From positions 1 to 64,000 of the forward strand of contig JASHOH010000006.1 in the NCBI GenBank assembly GCA_030041215.1: 64,000 nt of DNA. The letters are read 5' to 3'. The stretch's first letter is position 1. Every line of letters begins with the position of its first letter. The DNA comes from Candidatus Sulfotelmatobacter sp. Lineage in GTDB: Bacteria > Acidobacteriota > Terriglobia > Terriglobales > Acidobacteriaceae. Both the position numbers and the translations under genes were made by a program. The notes beneath the pieces were generated by a model. It did not search any database. It saw only the letters and a program-made list of their open reading frames with translations, and had not been told where the DNA came from. Below, piece after piece: positions 17,042 to 25,755 of this stretch.

Positions 17042-19906
17042 GTGCCGCTCGAACTAAAAGCCACCATCAATTTGCCCAAGACGGCCTTCCCCATGAAGGC
17101 CAACCTGCCCCAGAATGAGCCCAAAATGCTGGCTCGCTGGGAGCAGATGGGCATCTACAACCGCATTCGCGAGGCGCGCAAAGGCGCGCCGCAGTACATT
17201 CTGCACGATGGTCCTCCGTACACCAGCGGGCCGATTCACCTGGGCACGGCGTTCAACAAGTGCCTGAAGGATTTCATCGTCAAGTCAAAGACCATGGCCG
17301 GGCTGGATGCGCCCTACGTGCCGGGCTGGGATTGCCACGGCCTGCCTATCGAAATCAAGGTCGACAAAGAACTCGGCGGCAAGAAACTGCAAATGCGTCC
17401 GCTGGATGTGCGCGCGGCGTGCCGCAAATACGCGCAGAAGTATCTCGATCTTCAGCGCGAACAATTCAAGCGCATCGGCGTCTTTGGCCGCTTCGACCGG
17501 CCCTACGCCACGATGAATCCGCAATATGAGTCGGTAGTTTTATCGACATTTTTTTCGTTTTACGAGAATGGATTCGTTTACAAGGGCCTGCGCGCCGTTT
17601 ACTGGTGCATGTTCGACGAAACAGCCCTCGCTGAAGCTGAAGTCGAGTATGAGAATCACGTCAGCCCGACGGTTTGGGTGAAATATGCGTTACTTGATGA
17701 TCAGGCTCAAATTGATCCTGCGCTGGCCGGTAAGAAAGTTTCGACGATCATCTGGACAACCACCCCCTGGACTTTGCCCGCCTCGATGGCGGTGGCATTT
17801 CATCCGGATGAGGAGTACGTGGCTTTGGAAGTTCCCACTTCTCGCAAAGACGGCGAGAAGTGGGGCACCCAGGTTTATATTGTCGCTTCCAAGCTGGCGA
17901 AAGAAACTGCCGAGAAATGCGGCTTCGTCAATCCCCGCGAGCTTGCGCACTTCGCCGGCCGCAAGCTCGAGCACCTGAATTTTCAGCATCCATTTCTCGA
18001 TCGCAAAATTCTCGGCGTGCTCGCCGAATACGTCACGATGGACACGGGAACAGGCGTGGTTCATACTGCGCCGTCGCATGGCGCTGAGGACTTCGCTACC
18101 GGCGTGAAGTACGGGCTCGATGCCACCAGCAACGTCGATGAAAAAGGCATCCTGCGCAATGGCCCGCCCGAATATACCGGCAAGCGCGTGTGGGACGCGA
18201 ACCAGCCCATCATCGAGCTGCTCAAGAGCCGAGGAGCGCTACTGCATGAGGAAAAAACGGAGCACTCCTATCCGCATTGCTGGCGCTGCCATAATCCTGT
18301 GATCTTCCGTGCCACCGAGCAGTGGTTTATCTCGATGGAAACACCTATGCCGGGCGGCAAGGGGAAAGACGACGTTCTGCGCACGCACACGCTGGAAGAC
18401 ATCAAGCATGTGAAATGGGACCCGGCTTGGGGCGAAGAGCGTATGGCCAACATGATCGCCACGCGACCTGACTGGTGCATTTCGCGGCAGCGCGTGTGGG
18501 GCGTGCCCATTGCCGTCTTTCTTTGCGAGGCCTGCGGCAAGCCACTGAACGACAAAACGATCAATCGAAAGGTAGTCGAGCTGTTTCGGCGAGCAGGCGC
18601 GGATGCGTGGTTCATTGATGAACCATATTCTTTGCTTCCGGCCGGTGCGAAATGCCCTGATTGCGGCGGCACGAAGTTTGAAAAAGAAACCGACATCTTC
18701 GACGTGTGGCTGGAATCGGGTGCAAGCTATCTCGCGTTGATCGACGATGAGCCTTCATATCCCTGGCCGTCTGATGTTTATCTCGAAGGCGGCGATCAAT
18801 ACCGTGGATGGTTTCAATCTTCTCTGCTTTGCGGCGAGGGAACGCACAGTTCGCCTCCGTACAAGGGCGTGGTCACGCCCGGATGGACGCTCGACGAAAC
18901 AGGCCAGGCCCTGTCGAAGTCGCGCGGTAACGATGTCGATCCGGTCGACATAGCGAACCGCCTGGGCGGAGAAATTGTGCGTTTGTGGGTGGCTTCGGTT
19001 GATTTCCGCGAAGACGTGGTCGGCTCCGAAAGGCTCATGCAGCGCGTGGCCGAGAACTACCGGGACATTCGCAACCGATTTCGCTACATTCTGGGCAATT
19101 TGTATGACTTCGATCCGGCACAGGATGCGCTTGAGTTCGCTCGATTGCAGTCGCTCGATCAATACATGCTGCGGCAGACGGCGGCCTTCGCCTCAGACGT
19201 GCGCAGCTCGTACGAAGAGTTCGCGTTTCACAAGATCTATCACCGGCTGAATCACTTCTGCATCGTCGATCTGAGCGCGTTCTATTTTGATGTGCTCAAG
19301 GACCGGCTCTATACTTCTGCACCAAAATCAAAAGCGCGGCGCGCGGCACAAACGGCCATTTGGCGGATCGGAGAAGCTCTGGCACGTCTGCTCGCGCCCA
19401 TCATGAGCTTTACCTGCGAAGAAGTCTGGGAGCATCTGCCGAAAGTTTCTGGTCGCAGCGAAAGCGTTCACTTGGCGCACTTCCCAGCCGCGAACGACAT
19501 TCTCGGCGACCGGATTCCAGAGCAAGATGAACAACAATTCAAAGACTGGCAGACGCTGCGCTCGGTTCGCGATGAAGTGTTGAAAGCGCTCGAAGAAGCC
19601 CGCAACAACAAGTTGATCGGCACGGGACTTGAAGCGCAGATTGTGCTCAATGCCTCCGATCCTGTCTATTCCGCTCTAAAGCGTTATGAAGACCAGTTAC
19701 GGTATCTTTTCATCGTGTCGGCGGTGCATCTGCACCGCGGTTCAGGAAACGGAACATCCGGCGTGCACGTCGAAGTGAAGAAAGCTGACGGACTGAAGTG
19801 CGAGCGCTGCTGGAATTATTCCATCCATGTCGGGGAGGACAAAAACTATCCCACGGTATGCGAACGTTGCAGCGCTGTACTGAAAAAAATCGAAGCACGC
19901 TGCTAA
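17042..19906 (+). CDS. ileS: Isoleucyl-tRNA synthetase
   Basis: 954 residues, normal for bacterial IleRS, charging tRNA-Ile with isoleucine in the cytosol. The class I fold opens with LHDGPPYTSGPIHLGTAFN; the HIGH box reads HLGT, with Thr in place of the last His. An editing (CP1) insertion occupies about 200-400, with TTPWTLPAS. The KMSKS loop reads ALSKSRGND. An anticodon-binding domain follows, and the C-terminal zinc motif is CERCWNYS...CERCSAVL. The start is GTG at 17042 with GGAG 11 bases upstream. Its own promoter lies at 16980-17008. It may be cotranscribed with the CuA gene 42 bp downstream. Confidence 0.95.
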   Translation: MPLELKATINLPKTAFPMKANLPQNEPKMLARWEQMGIYNRIREARKGAPQYILHDGPPYTSGPIHLGTAFNKCLKDFIVKSKTMAGLDAPYVPGWDCHGLPIEIKVDKELGGKKLQMRPLDVRAACRKYAQKYLDLQREQFKRIGVFGRFDRPYATMNPQYESVVLSTFFSFYENGFVYKGLRAVYWCMFDETALAEAEVEYENHVSPTVWVKYALLDDQAQIDPALAGKKVSTIIWTTTPWTLPASMAVAFHPDEEYVALEVPTSRKDGEKWGTQVYIVASKLAKETAEKCGFVNPRELAHFAGRKLEHLNFQHPFLDRKILGVLAEYVTMDTGTGVVHTAPSHGAEDFATGVKYGLDATSNVDEKGILRNGPPEYTGKRVWDANQPIIELLKSRGALLHEEKTEHSYPHCWRCHNPVIFRATEQWFISMETPMPGGKGKDDVLRTHTLEDIKHVKWDPAWGEERMANMIATRPDWCISRQRVWGVPIAVFLCEACGKPLNDKTINRKVVELFRRAGADAWFIDEPYSLLPAGAKCPDCGGTKFEKETDIFDVWLESGASYLALIDDEPSYPWPSDVYLEGGDQYRGWFQSSLLCGEGTHSSPPYKGVVTPGWTLDETGQALSKSRGNDVDPVDIANRLGGEIVRLWVASVDFREDVVGSERLMQRVAENYRDIRNRFRYILGNLYDFDPAQDALEFARLQSLDQYMLRQTAAFASDVRSSYEEFAFHKIYHRLNHFCIVDLSAFYFDVLKDRLYTSAPKSKARRAAQTAIWRIGEALARLLAPIMSFTCEEVWEHLPKVSGRSESVHLAHFPAANDILGDRIPEQDEQQFKDWQTLRSVRDEVLKALEEARNNKLIGTGLEAQIVLNASDPVYSALKRYEDQLRYLFIVSAVHLHRGSGNGTSGVHVEVKKADGLKCERCWNYSIHVGEDKNYPTVCERCSAVLKKIEARC

Positions 19907-19948
19907 ATCGGCAGCGCATCCAATCGGTGTCCGCAGCCGGAGTGTACG

Positions 19949-20473
19949 GTGAACTGGCGAAAGATACGAACATTCCTCATTACGCTTTTCGTCCTGCTTC
20001 TGATCCCTGCAACGCGCTTTTACCAAATTGATGAACCCATTCTGCGCATGTTTCGCAACCCTCGCCGGGTGGATCCTTTTTCGCTGCACGTAGAGGGCGA
20101 GTTCGTCGAGAGTAACCTTGGAACTGAACAGAATTCCGACGGCTCCGTCACAGTGCGGATGATCGCGCAGCAGTATCTTTTTATTCCACACTGCATTCTC
20201 GTTCCTGCGGGAGTTCCGGTGCATCTGCGAATCACGAGCCCGGATGCAGTCCACTCGCTCGCGTTTCTCGGAACGGACTACAACGTCAAGGTCACGCCGG
20301 GAGCGATCAGCGTGGCTGAAATGCAACTTCCCCGTGCGGGAGAATACAAGACCGCCTGCCGTGAATTCTGCGGCGCCGGCCACTACGCCATGCGGTCGGT
20401 AGTGAAAGTTGTGCCGCAGGAACAATTCCCGGTTTTGCAGCCGGGAGAAAGGGGTGCCTGTGCCGCACAATAG
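19949..20473 (+). CDS. CuA-domain protein (cytochrome oxidase subunit II-like)
   Basis: 174 residues: one N-terminal membrane anchor (about 8-22) and a cupredoxin domain facing the periplasm. The binuclear copper ligands are all present: His102 (AVHSLAF), Cys137 and Cys141, His145 and Met148 (CREFCGAGHYAM). With only one membrane helix it resembles the short subunit II of ba3/B-type oxidases rather than the two-helix form. The start is GTG. It overlaps the cytochrome c gene by 14 bp, so the two likely form an electron-transfer pair. No oxidase subunit I gene is adjacent. Confidence 0.85.
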   Translation: MNWRKIRTFLITLFVLLLIPATRFYQIDEPILRMFRNPRRVDPFSLHVEGEFVESNLGTEQNSDGSVTVRMIAQQYLFIPHCILVPAGVPVHLRITSPDAVHSLAFLGTDYNVKVTPGAISVAEMQLPRAGEYKTACREFCGAGHYAMRSVVKVVPQEQFPVLQPGERGACAAQ

Positions 20474-21218
20474 AAATAGAAGTCGCTCGGCTTTTCGATT
20501 AGTGGGGATCCTCTTTCTCGTGCTAACTGCGACCGTACTGCTGTTGCGCGCCGGTGACAATCCGGGGGTTCACGTTCCCTCTTACGTTGAGTGGACTCCC
20601 GAGACAATTGCAACGGCCTCCAGCGGCGATGCGTTTCGGGGGCTTTTATTGTCGCGCCATTGTGAGCACTGCCATGGTGCAGAGGGTTTCAGTCAGAAAG
20701 CGGATACTCCAAATCTTGCGGGCATGGACCGGCTGGCCATCTGGAAACAGTTGCAAGATTTCCGCGCGGGTAAGCGTGTTTCGTTCCCGATGAACCCTAT
20801 CGCTCAATCGCTTTCAACCAAAGACGTGGCTGATGTGGTTGCTTACTACGCGAAGCTGCCCGTCTTTTATGACCCCGATGACCACCGTGCGTTTCCCGAG
20901 CCCGCGCCTGATCCGGTTCGCAAAGGCGTTGCCTGGCGGCTGATCAACTTCGGCGACGGTGAGCGCGGGATTCCCCCATGCCAGGCCTGCCACGGCCCAG
21001 TTGCGTATCGCCCGGGAGCGCCGGCTCTACTGACGCAAAACGGGCCTTATCTTTTAGAGCAGTTGGAGGCCTTCGCGAATGACAAGCGCGCCAACGACAT
21101 CAACGAAGCTATGCGCACGATTGCGCAGTTATTGACCGATGATGAGCGGCACGCACTGGCGGAGTATTACGGCGCGGGATTGGGAATGAATCCGGGGAGC
21201 GCGGTCGCGCCGAGATAA
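20460..21218 (+). CDS. Diheme class I cytochrome c, membrane-anchored
   Basis: 252 residues. A basic N-terminus and hydrophobic anchor (about 12-32) are followed by two cytochrome c domains, each with a haem motif: CEHCH and CQACH. Met ligands probably lie in SFPMNPIAQ and later in the second domain. GTG at 20460 was chosen because GAAAGGGG ends 7 bases upstream; an in-frame GTG at 20454 is possible. It overlaps the CuA gene and is probably its periplasmic electron partner. Confidence 0.85.
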   Translation: MPHNRNRSRSAFRLVGILFLVLTATVLLLRAGDNPGVHVPSYVEWTPETIATASSGDAFRGLLLSRHCEHCHGAEGFSQKADTPNLAGMDRLAIWKQLQDFRAGKRVSFPMNPIAQSLSTKDVADVVAYYAKLPVFYDPDDHRAFPEPAPDPVRKGVAWRLINFGDGERGIPPCQACHGPVAYRPGAPALLTQNGPYLLEQLEAFANDKRANDINEAMRTIAQLLTDDERHALAEYYGAGLGMNPGSAVAPR

Positions 21219-21244
21219 ACACTATTCGCGGGCCCATGAAAGAC

Positions 21245-21416
21245 GTCATGCCGAACGTGGCGAAAGCCGCGAGGGGACCTTAAATGAGCCGGAAGCGTTC
21301 GTGCTGTGAGCGCCAATTGCCACGCGGCATGCAGAGAAAAGGTTCTTTGCCGCGCCGACGCCGATTGACGTGCCTCGTAAAGTCCCTCCGAGAGCTGACG
21401 CTCTCGTCGGGATGAC
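21245..21416 (+). repeat. ~172-bp terminal-inverted-repeat element, left copy
   Basis: It begins GTCATGCCGA (21245) and ends TCGGGATGAC (21416); these ends are inverted repeats with one mismatch. It aligns along its whole length with the reverse complement of 24525-24695: GAGCCGGA, GCATGCA, TTCTTT, CGCGCCGA and CTCCGAGAGCT all fall in the same order and spacing. It has no coding capacity. It fills the cytochrome c-korB spacer. Confidence 0.85.
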
Positions 21417-21433
21417 ATTGTTGAAAGAGCACA

Positions 21434-22489
21434 CTACCGCAGCTCTTCCATGGCCGCTTCCAGCGCTTCTCTGCTCGGACGAACCAGCGATTCGGGCAGC
21501 GTGGCCAGCGGTTCGTCGACCATGTTCAGCATGTCAAGGAACGTGGGCACCTTGGGATTCACGTAGAACAATCCCGTCAGAACTTCACCCTTCTCATGCG
21601 CTTCGGCCAAGCGCGAAATCGCTCCGATCCGGTCGGTCGGATCGTAATCTTCTTCCAGCTTGCGCAGTTGCAGGTGTGAGCCATCGTGCATCGTGACATT
21701 TACAGTCGTGCCCGGGTCGTACTCGACGTCAATTTCTTCAAAGTGCGGCACGAAGCTGATTTCCTGCAAAATTTCGTCGTGATCCTTGACGTATTTGTAG
21801 GATTTGGTCGAGCCTTCATGATCATTGAACGTCACGCAGGGAGAAACCACATCGAGCATAACCGTGCCATGATGGGCGATGGCCGCTTTCAGCAGTGCGC
21901 TGAGTTGCTTCTTGTCGCCGGAGAATGAGCGTCCGACAAACGTCGCCCCGAGTTCAATCGCCAGTCCACAGGTGTCGATCGGCGGCAGATCGTTGATCAC
22001 ACCGGTTTTCAGCTTCGAGCCTAGATCGGCGGTGGCGGAGAACTGGCCTTTGGTCAGCCCGTAGACGCCGTTGTCTTCGATGATGTAAATGAGCGGAAGA
22101 TTTCGCCGCATCAGGTGAACAAACTGGCCGATGCCGATCGAAGCTGTGTCGCCATCGCCGCTTACGCCGAGAGCAAGCAGGTTTCGGTTCGCCAGCATCG
22201 CGCCACTCGCCACCGAAGGCATTCGCCCATGCACGGCGTTGAAACTGTGCGAGCGGTTCATAAAATACGCCGGGCTCTTGGAAGAGCACCCGATTCCGCT
22301 CAGCTTCACCACGCGCTCGGGTGAGACGCCCATCTCGTACATGGCTTCGATGATGCGTTCGGAAATTGCATTGTGGCCGCAGCCAGCGCATAGCGTGGTC
22401 TTGCCGCCCTTGTAGTCGATTACGGTCAGTCCGATGCGGTTGGTTTTTGGTTCGGAAGATCTGGGTTCAGAAGTTGGCGTAGTCGCCAT
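21434..22489 (-). CDS. korB: 2-oxoacid:ferredoxin oxidoreductase, beta subunit
   Basis: 351-residue thiamine-pyrophosphate subunit. The Fe-S/TPP region starts with TTLCAGCGHNAIS and VKLSGIGCSSKSPAYF. The TPP/Mg motif GDGDTASIG is followed by the conserved Asn in IIEDNGVYGLTKGQ. With korA it oxidatively decarboxylates a 2-oxoacid, most likely 2-oxoglutarate, to acyl-CoA with reduced ferredoxin. The substrate is inferred from the two-subunit fused architecture. Its start overlaps the korA stop by one base. The 3' end abuts the repeat element. Confidence 0.92.
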   Translation of the reverse strand: MATTPTSEPRSSEPKTNRIGLTVIDYKGGKTTLCAGCGHNAISERIIEAMYEMGVSPERVVKLSGIGCSSKSPAYFMNRSHSFNAVHGRMPSVASGAMLANRNLLALGVSGDGDTASIGIGQFVHLMRRNLPLIYIIEDNGVYGLTKGQFSATADLGSKLKTGVINDLPPIDTCGLAIELGATFVGRSFSGDKKQLSALLKAAIAHHGTVMLDVVSPCVTFNDHEGSTKSYKYVKDHDEILQEISFVPHFEEIDVEYDPGTTVNVTMHDGSHLQLRKLEEDYDPTDRIGAISRLAEAHEKGEVLTGLFYVNPKVPTFLDMLNMVDEPLATLPESLVRPSREALEAAMEELR

Positions 22490-24345
22490 TACTTGCCCTC
22501 CATGGTGCTCAATTCGTCAGTAACGGAGCGCGCATCCAGCGGCAGACCGTCCAGATGAGCGATGGCGCGCAGGCGCGTCGTGAGTTCAGGTTTCAGGTCG
22601 AGCTTCAGCAAGCTGAGCATCTGCGCGTCGCGGTTCTGCTCGACCACATACACGCGATCGTGCTGCTCCACGAAATCGTGCACTTCGCGCGTAAACGGAT
22701 ACGCCCGAAGTCGTAGGTAATCAGTTTCAATACCATACTCGCTGCGCAACTGGTCGCGGCTTTCGGTGACGCCCCAATGCGACGTGCCGTAAGCGATGAT
22801 TCCAATCTTTGCATTTGAAGAGCCGGCGTTTATGCCCTTTTGAATTTCCGGGCGCGGCACAAAGGAGCGCGCCGTCTCGAACTTGCGGTTCAGGCGCTCC
22901 ATGTTGTTTTCGTAATCATCGGGGCGCTCGCTGTAGCTGGATTTGTCGTTATGTCCGCTGCCGCGCGTGAAGTATGCCGCTGCAGGATGATCTGTTCCCG
23001 GCAGCGTGCGATAACCCACGCCATCGCCGTCGAGATCTTTATAGCGAGCAAATCCGCCGAGCCTGTCGAGATCGGCTTTGCTCAAAACTTTGCCGCGTTT
23101 GATCGGCGTGGTCGGATATTCGAATGGATCCGACATCCAGTTGTTCATGCCGAGATCGAGATCGGACATCACGAAGACAAGCGTCTGAAACTGTTCGGCT
23201 AGATTAAATGCGTCTTGCGCCATGCTGAAGCATTCAGAGACCGAGCACGGAATCAGCATGATGTGCTTGGTATCGCCATGCGACAGAAACGCGGTCGAAA
23301 GAATGTCACCTTGCGAAGTGCGCGTGGGCAAACCAGTGGAAGGGCCGACACGCTGAATGTCCCAAATCACACCGGGAACTTCGGCGTAGTAAGCCAGGCC
23401 GGCGAACTCCGACATCAGTGAAATGCCGGGGCCCGCGGTCGCGGTCATTGACCGCGCGCCCGCCCATCCCGCGCCGATCACCATGCCAATGGCAGCAAGC
23501 TCATCTTCTGCCTGCACAATCGCAAATGTTGCTTTGCCATCCGGGCCGATGCGGTACTCCTTCATGTACTCGATCATCGTTTCGACGAGCGATGACGACG
23601 GCGTGATCGGATACCACGTGACCACGGTGCATCCGGCGAACATGCAGCCCAGCGCCGCTGCTGAGTTGCCGTCGATGATGATCTTACCGGCTGTCTTGTC
23701 CATGCGTTCGATGTAAAACGCGCCACGCTTTTGCAAGCTTGCCTTGGCGTAATCGAATCCGGCCTGCGCCGCAGCCAAATTCAAATTGGCCGCTTTGGCT
23801 TTCTTCGCGAATTGTTTGCGAATTGCCTTCTCAATCTCGCCCATCTCGATTTCAAGCAACTGCGCGACCACGCCAACGTACACCATATTCTTGACCAGCT
23901 TGCGCAGCTTCGCCTCAGGACAGACCGCCGCTACCAGCTTGTCGTAGGGAACCGAGTAGAAGACGAGATCATTGCGCAGCCTATCGAGTGCGAGTGGCTC
24001 GTCGTAAAGAACCGAAGCGCCCGGCGCGAGCGACATGACGTCATCCTGGGCCGTTTCAGGGTTCATCGCTACCAGAAAGTCGATCTCTTTCTTGCGGCCG
24101 ATGTAGCCGTCTTTATTGGCGCGAATCGTGTACCAGGTGGGCAATCCCGCAATGTTCGATGGAAAAAGGTTCTTGCCGGAAACCGGCACGCCCATTTGAA
24201 AGATTGCTCGCAATAAAACCGTATTTGAGCTTTGCGATCCTGAGCCATTCACGGTGGCGACCTGAATGCTCATGTCGTTGACAATGCGCTTGCGCCCCAA
24301 TTGCCCGCCGCCCGTACCCTGGGGCGCAACGTTCGTAGTAGACAT
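22489..24345 (-). CDS. korA: 2-oxoacid:ferredoxin oxidoreductase, fused gamma-alpha subunit
   Basis: 618 residues. The N-terminal gamma domain (about 20-190) starts VNGSGSQSSNTVLLRAI. The alpha domain follows (about 215-600), with the pyrimidine-binding entry ALGCMFAGCTVVTWYPITPS and later QAEDELAAIGMVIGAGWAGA. This gamma-alpha fusion is the usual KorA form. The start at 24345 (MSTTNVAP) was chosen for its AAGGAAGGAG Shine-Dalgarno sequence; an earlier ATG at 24390 lacks one. It is operonic with korB. The promoter must lie in or near the right-hand repeat copy, because that element sits 180 bp upstream. Confidence 0.92.
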   Translation of the reverse strand: MSTTNVAPQGTGGGQLGRKRIVNDMSIQVATVNGSGSQSSNTVLLRAIFQMGVPVSGKNLFPSNIAGLPTWYTIRANKDGYIGRKKEIDFLVAMNPETAQDDVMSLAPGASVLYDEPLALDRLRNDLVFYSVPYDKLVAAVCPEAKLRKLVKNMVYVGVVAQLLEIEMGEIEKAIRKQFAKKAKAANLNLAAAQAGFDYAKASLQKRGAFYIERMDKTAGKIIIDGNSAAALGCMFAGCTVVTWYPITPSSSLVETMIEYMKEYRIGPDGKATFAIVQAEDELAAIGMVIGAGWAGARSMTATAGPGISLMSEFAGLAYYAEVPGVIWDIQRVGPSTGLPTRTSQGDILSTAFLSHGDTKHIMLIPCSVSECFSMAQDAFNLAEQFQTLVFVMSDLDLGMNNWMSDPFEYPTTPIKRGKVLSKADLDRLGGFARYKDLDGDGVGYRTLPGTDHPAAAYFTRGSGHNDKSSYSERPDDYENNMERLNRKFETARSFVPRPEIQKGINAGSSNAKIGIIAYGTSHWGVTESRDQLRSEYGIETDYLRLRAYPFTREVHDFVEQHDRVYVVEQNRDAQMLSLLKLDLKPELTTRLRAIAHLDGLPLDARSVTDELSTMEGK

Positions 24346-24524
24346 CCCTACTCCTTCCTTGTGAGTGCGGAGTACTCCGCGTGACGTCAAAATCGAGGAT
24401 TGGCATAATTATACGCGGCTGAGGCCGAGCGTCGCGGCAAATCGCGCGCCGGAAGCGGCCAGGAACCTAAGTCGAAACCACCCGATGTCGTCAGAATTAG
24501 TCGAATCTCATCAATCTTCACGAT

Positions 24525-24695
24525 GTCATCCCGACGAGAGCGATAGCTCTCGGAGGAACTTATGATACGTTTCAAGCGGCATCGGCGCGGGAAAGAACGC
24601 CTCTATGCATGCAGCGGGGCAACTCCCGTCCGCGGCGCAAACTCCTCCGGCTCACGTACGGTCCCACTCGCGGCGATAGCCGCGTTCGGGATGAC
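24525..24695 (-). repeat. ~171-bp terminal-inverted-repeat element, right copy (inverted)
   Basis: It begins GTCATCCCGA (24525) and ends TCGGGATGAC (24695), a perfect 10-bp terminal inverted repeat. Its reverse complement is homologous end to end with 21245-21416. Inner palindromes include CGAGAGCG-AT-AGCTCTCGG-type and CGCGGCGATAGCCGCG. It sits in the 371-bp korA-accA spacer, which otherwise holds nothing recognisable apart from the korA upstream region. Confidence 0.85.
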
Positions 24696-24716
24696 ATCAC
24701 TCAAATTATTGTTCTA

Positions 24717-25676
24717 TCACTCGCCTTTGAAGAACTGCGCGATGGTACGGAACTTATTATATCGTGACACGACCAAATCAGAGAGGGGGATTTCCTTCAA
24801 TTCGGCAAGATGTTTTTGCAGGCTGACGTCGAGGAGGTTCGCTGCGGCTTCGTGATCGCGGTGAGCCCCGCCTTCGGGCTCAACAACGATGTCGTCAATG
24901 CAGCCTAATTCCTTGAGGTCCGGGGCGGTAATTCGCATGGCTTCAGCCGCCAACTCTTTCTTGCTGGCATCGCGCCACATAATTGCCGCGCAACCCTCGG
25001 GAGAAATCACCGAGTAGATGGAGTTCTCCATCATTAATACGCGATCAGCGACTGCGATGGCCAGCGCGCCGCCGCTTCCGCCGACTCCGATCACGGTCGC
25101 GATAATCGGAACCTCTAGGCGCGCCATCTCCCGCAAGTTGTAGGCGATGGCTTCGGCCTGGCCCCGTTCCTCGGCGTGAATTCCCGGGTATGCCCCGTCG
25201 GTATCGACCAGCGTGAAAATCGGCCGACCGAATTTTTCGGCGATCTGCATCACGCGCAACGCCTTGCGGTAGCCCTCGGGATGCGGCGTACCGAAATTGC
25301 GGTGTACGCGCTGTTTCATGTCACGGCCCTTCTGCGTGCCAACCACCAGAACTTCCTCGCCGTGAAAACGCGCCATGCCACAAACGATGGCAGGATCATC
25401 GCCGAAGCCACGGTCGCCGTGGATTTCGCTGAAATCAGTAAAGACGCGTTCGATGTAATCCAGAGTCTGCGGGCGCTGCGGATGGCGCGCCAGCTCGGTT
25501 TTCTGCCAGGCGGTGTTCAGCGAGGTCATTTCCTGACGCAAGGTGTGAATCCGCTGATGGAGTTGCGCGAGCTGCCGCTGCGTCTCGGCGTTTTTGCCGC
25601 CGTTGGCCTCAATCTGCGCGACTTGCCGCTCGATCTGCTCAAGCTCCTGCTGCGCCTTGGCGGATGATGCTTCCAT
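24717..25676 (-). CDS. accA: Acetyl-CoA carboxylase carboxyltransferase subunit alpha
   Basis: 319 residues, normal for AccA, which with AccD transfers carboxyl from biotin to acetyl-CoA for fatty acid synthesis. An N-terminal coiled-coil helix (about 5-50) precedes the crotonase-fold core, with RPQTLDYIERVFTDF, GDRGFGDDPAIV, GRPIFTLVDTDGAYPG, the oxyanion-hole stretch GVGGSGGALAIA and SVISPEGCAAI. The motif usually GxGAEERGQ reads GIHAEERGQ here. It lies 79 bp downstream of dnaE on the same strand; accD is not in the window. Confidence 0.95.
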   Translation of the reverse strand: MEASSAKAQQELEQIERQVAQIEANGGKNAETQRQLAQLHQRIHTLRQEMTSLNTAWQKTELARHPQRPQTLDYIERVFTDFSEIHGDRGFGDDPAIVCGMARFHGEEVLVVGTQKGRDMKQRVHRNFGTPHPEGYRKALRVMQIAEKFGRPIFTLVDTDGAYPGIHAEERGQAEAIAYNLREMARLEVPIIATVIGVGGSGGALAIAVADRVLMMENSIYSVISPEGCAAIMWRDASKKELAAEAMRITAPDLKELGCIDDIVVEPEGGAHRDHEAAANLLDVSLQKHLAELKEIPLSDLVVSRYNKFRTIAQFFKGE

Positions 25677-25720
25677 TGATTACCTGACTGAATAGTAACG
25701 CCGCGGTCCCGGCGGCTATC

Positions 25721-25741
25721 GAGCGGGCGTATCGCCCGCTC
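25721..25741. repeat. Perfect 9-bp-stem hairpin between dnaE and accA
   Basis: GAGCGGGCG-TAT-CGCCCGCTC, a perfect 9-bp stem with a 3-base loop. It starts 15 bases after the dnaE stop on the minus strand. There is no T-tract on either side, so it may be a REP-like palindrome or mRNA-stabilising hairpin rather than a terminator. Confidence 0.7.
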
Positions 25742-25755
25742 CCGTGTGAGCAGCG

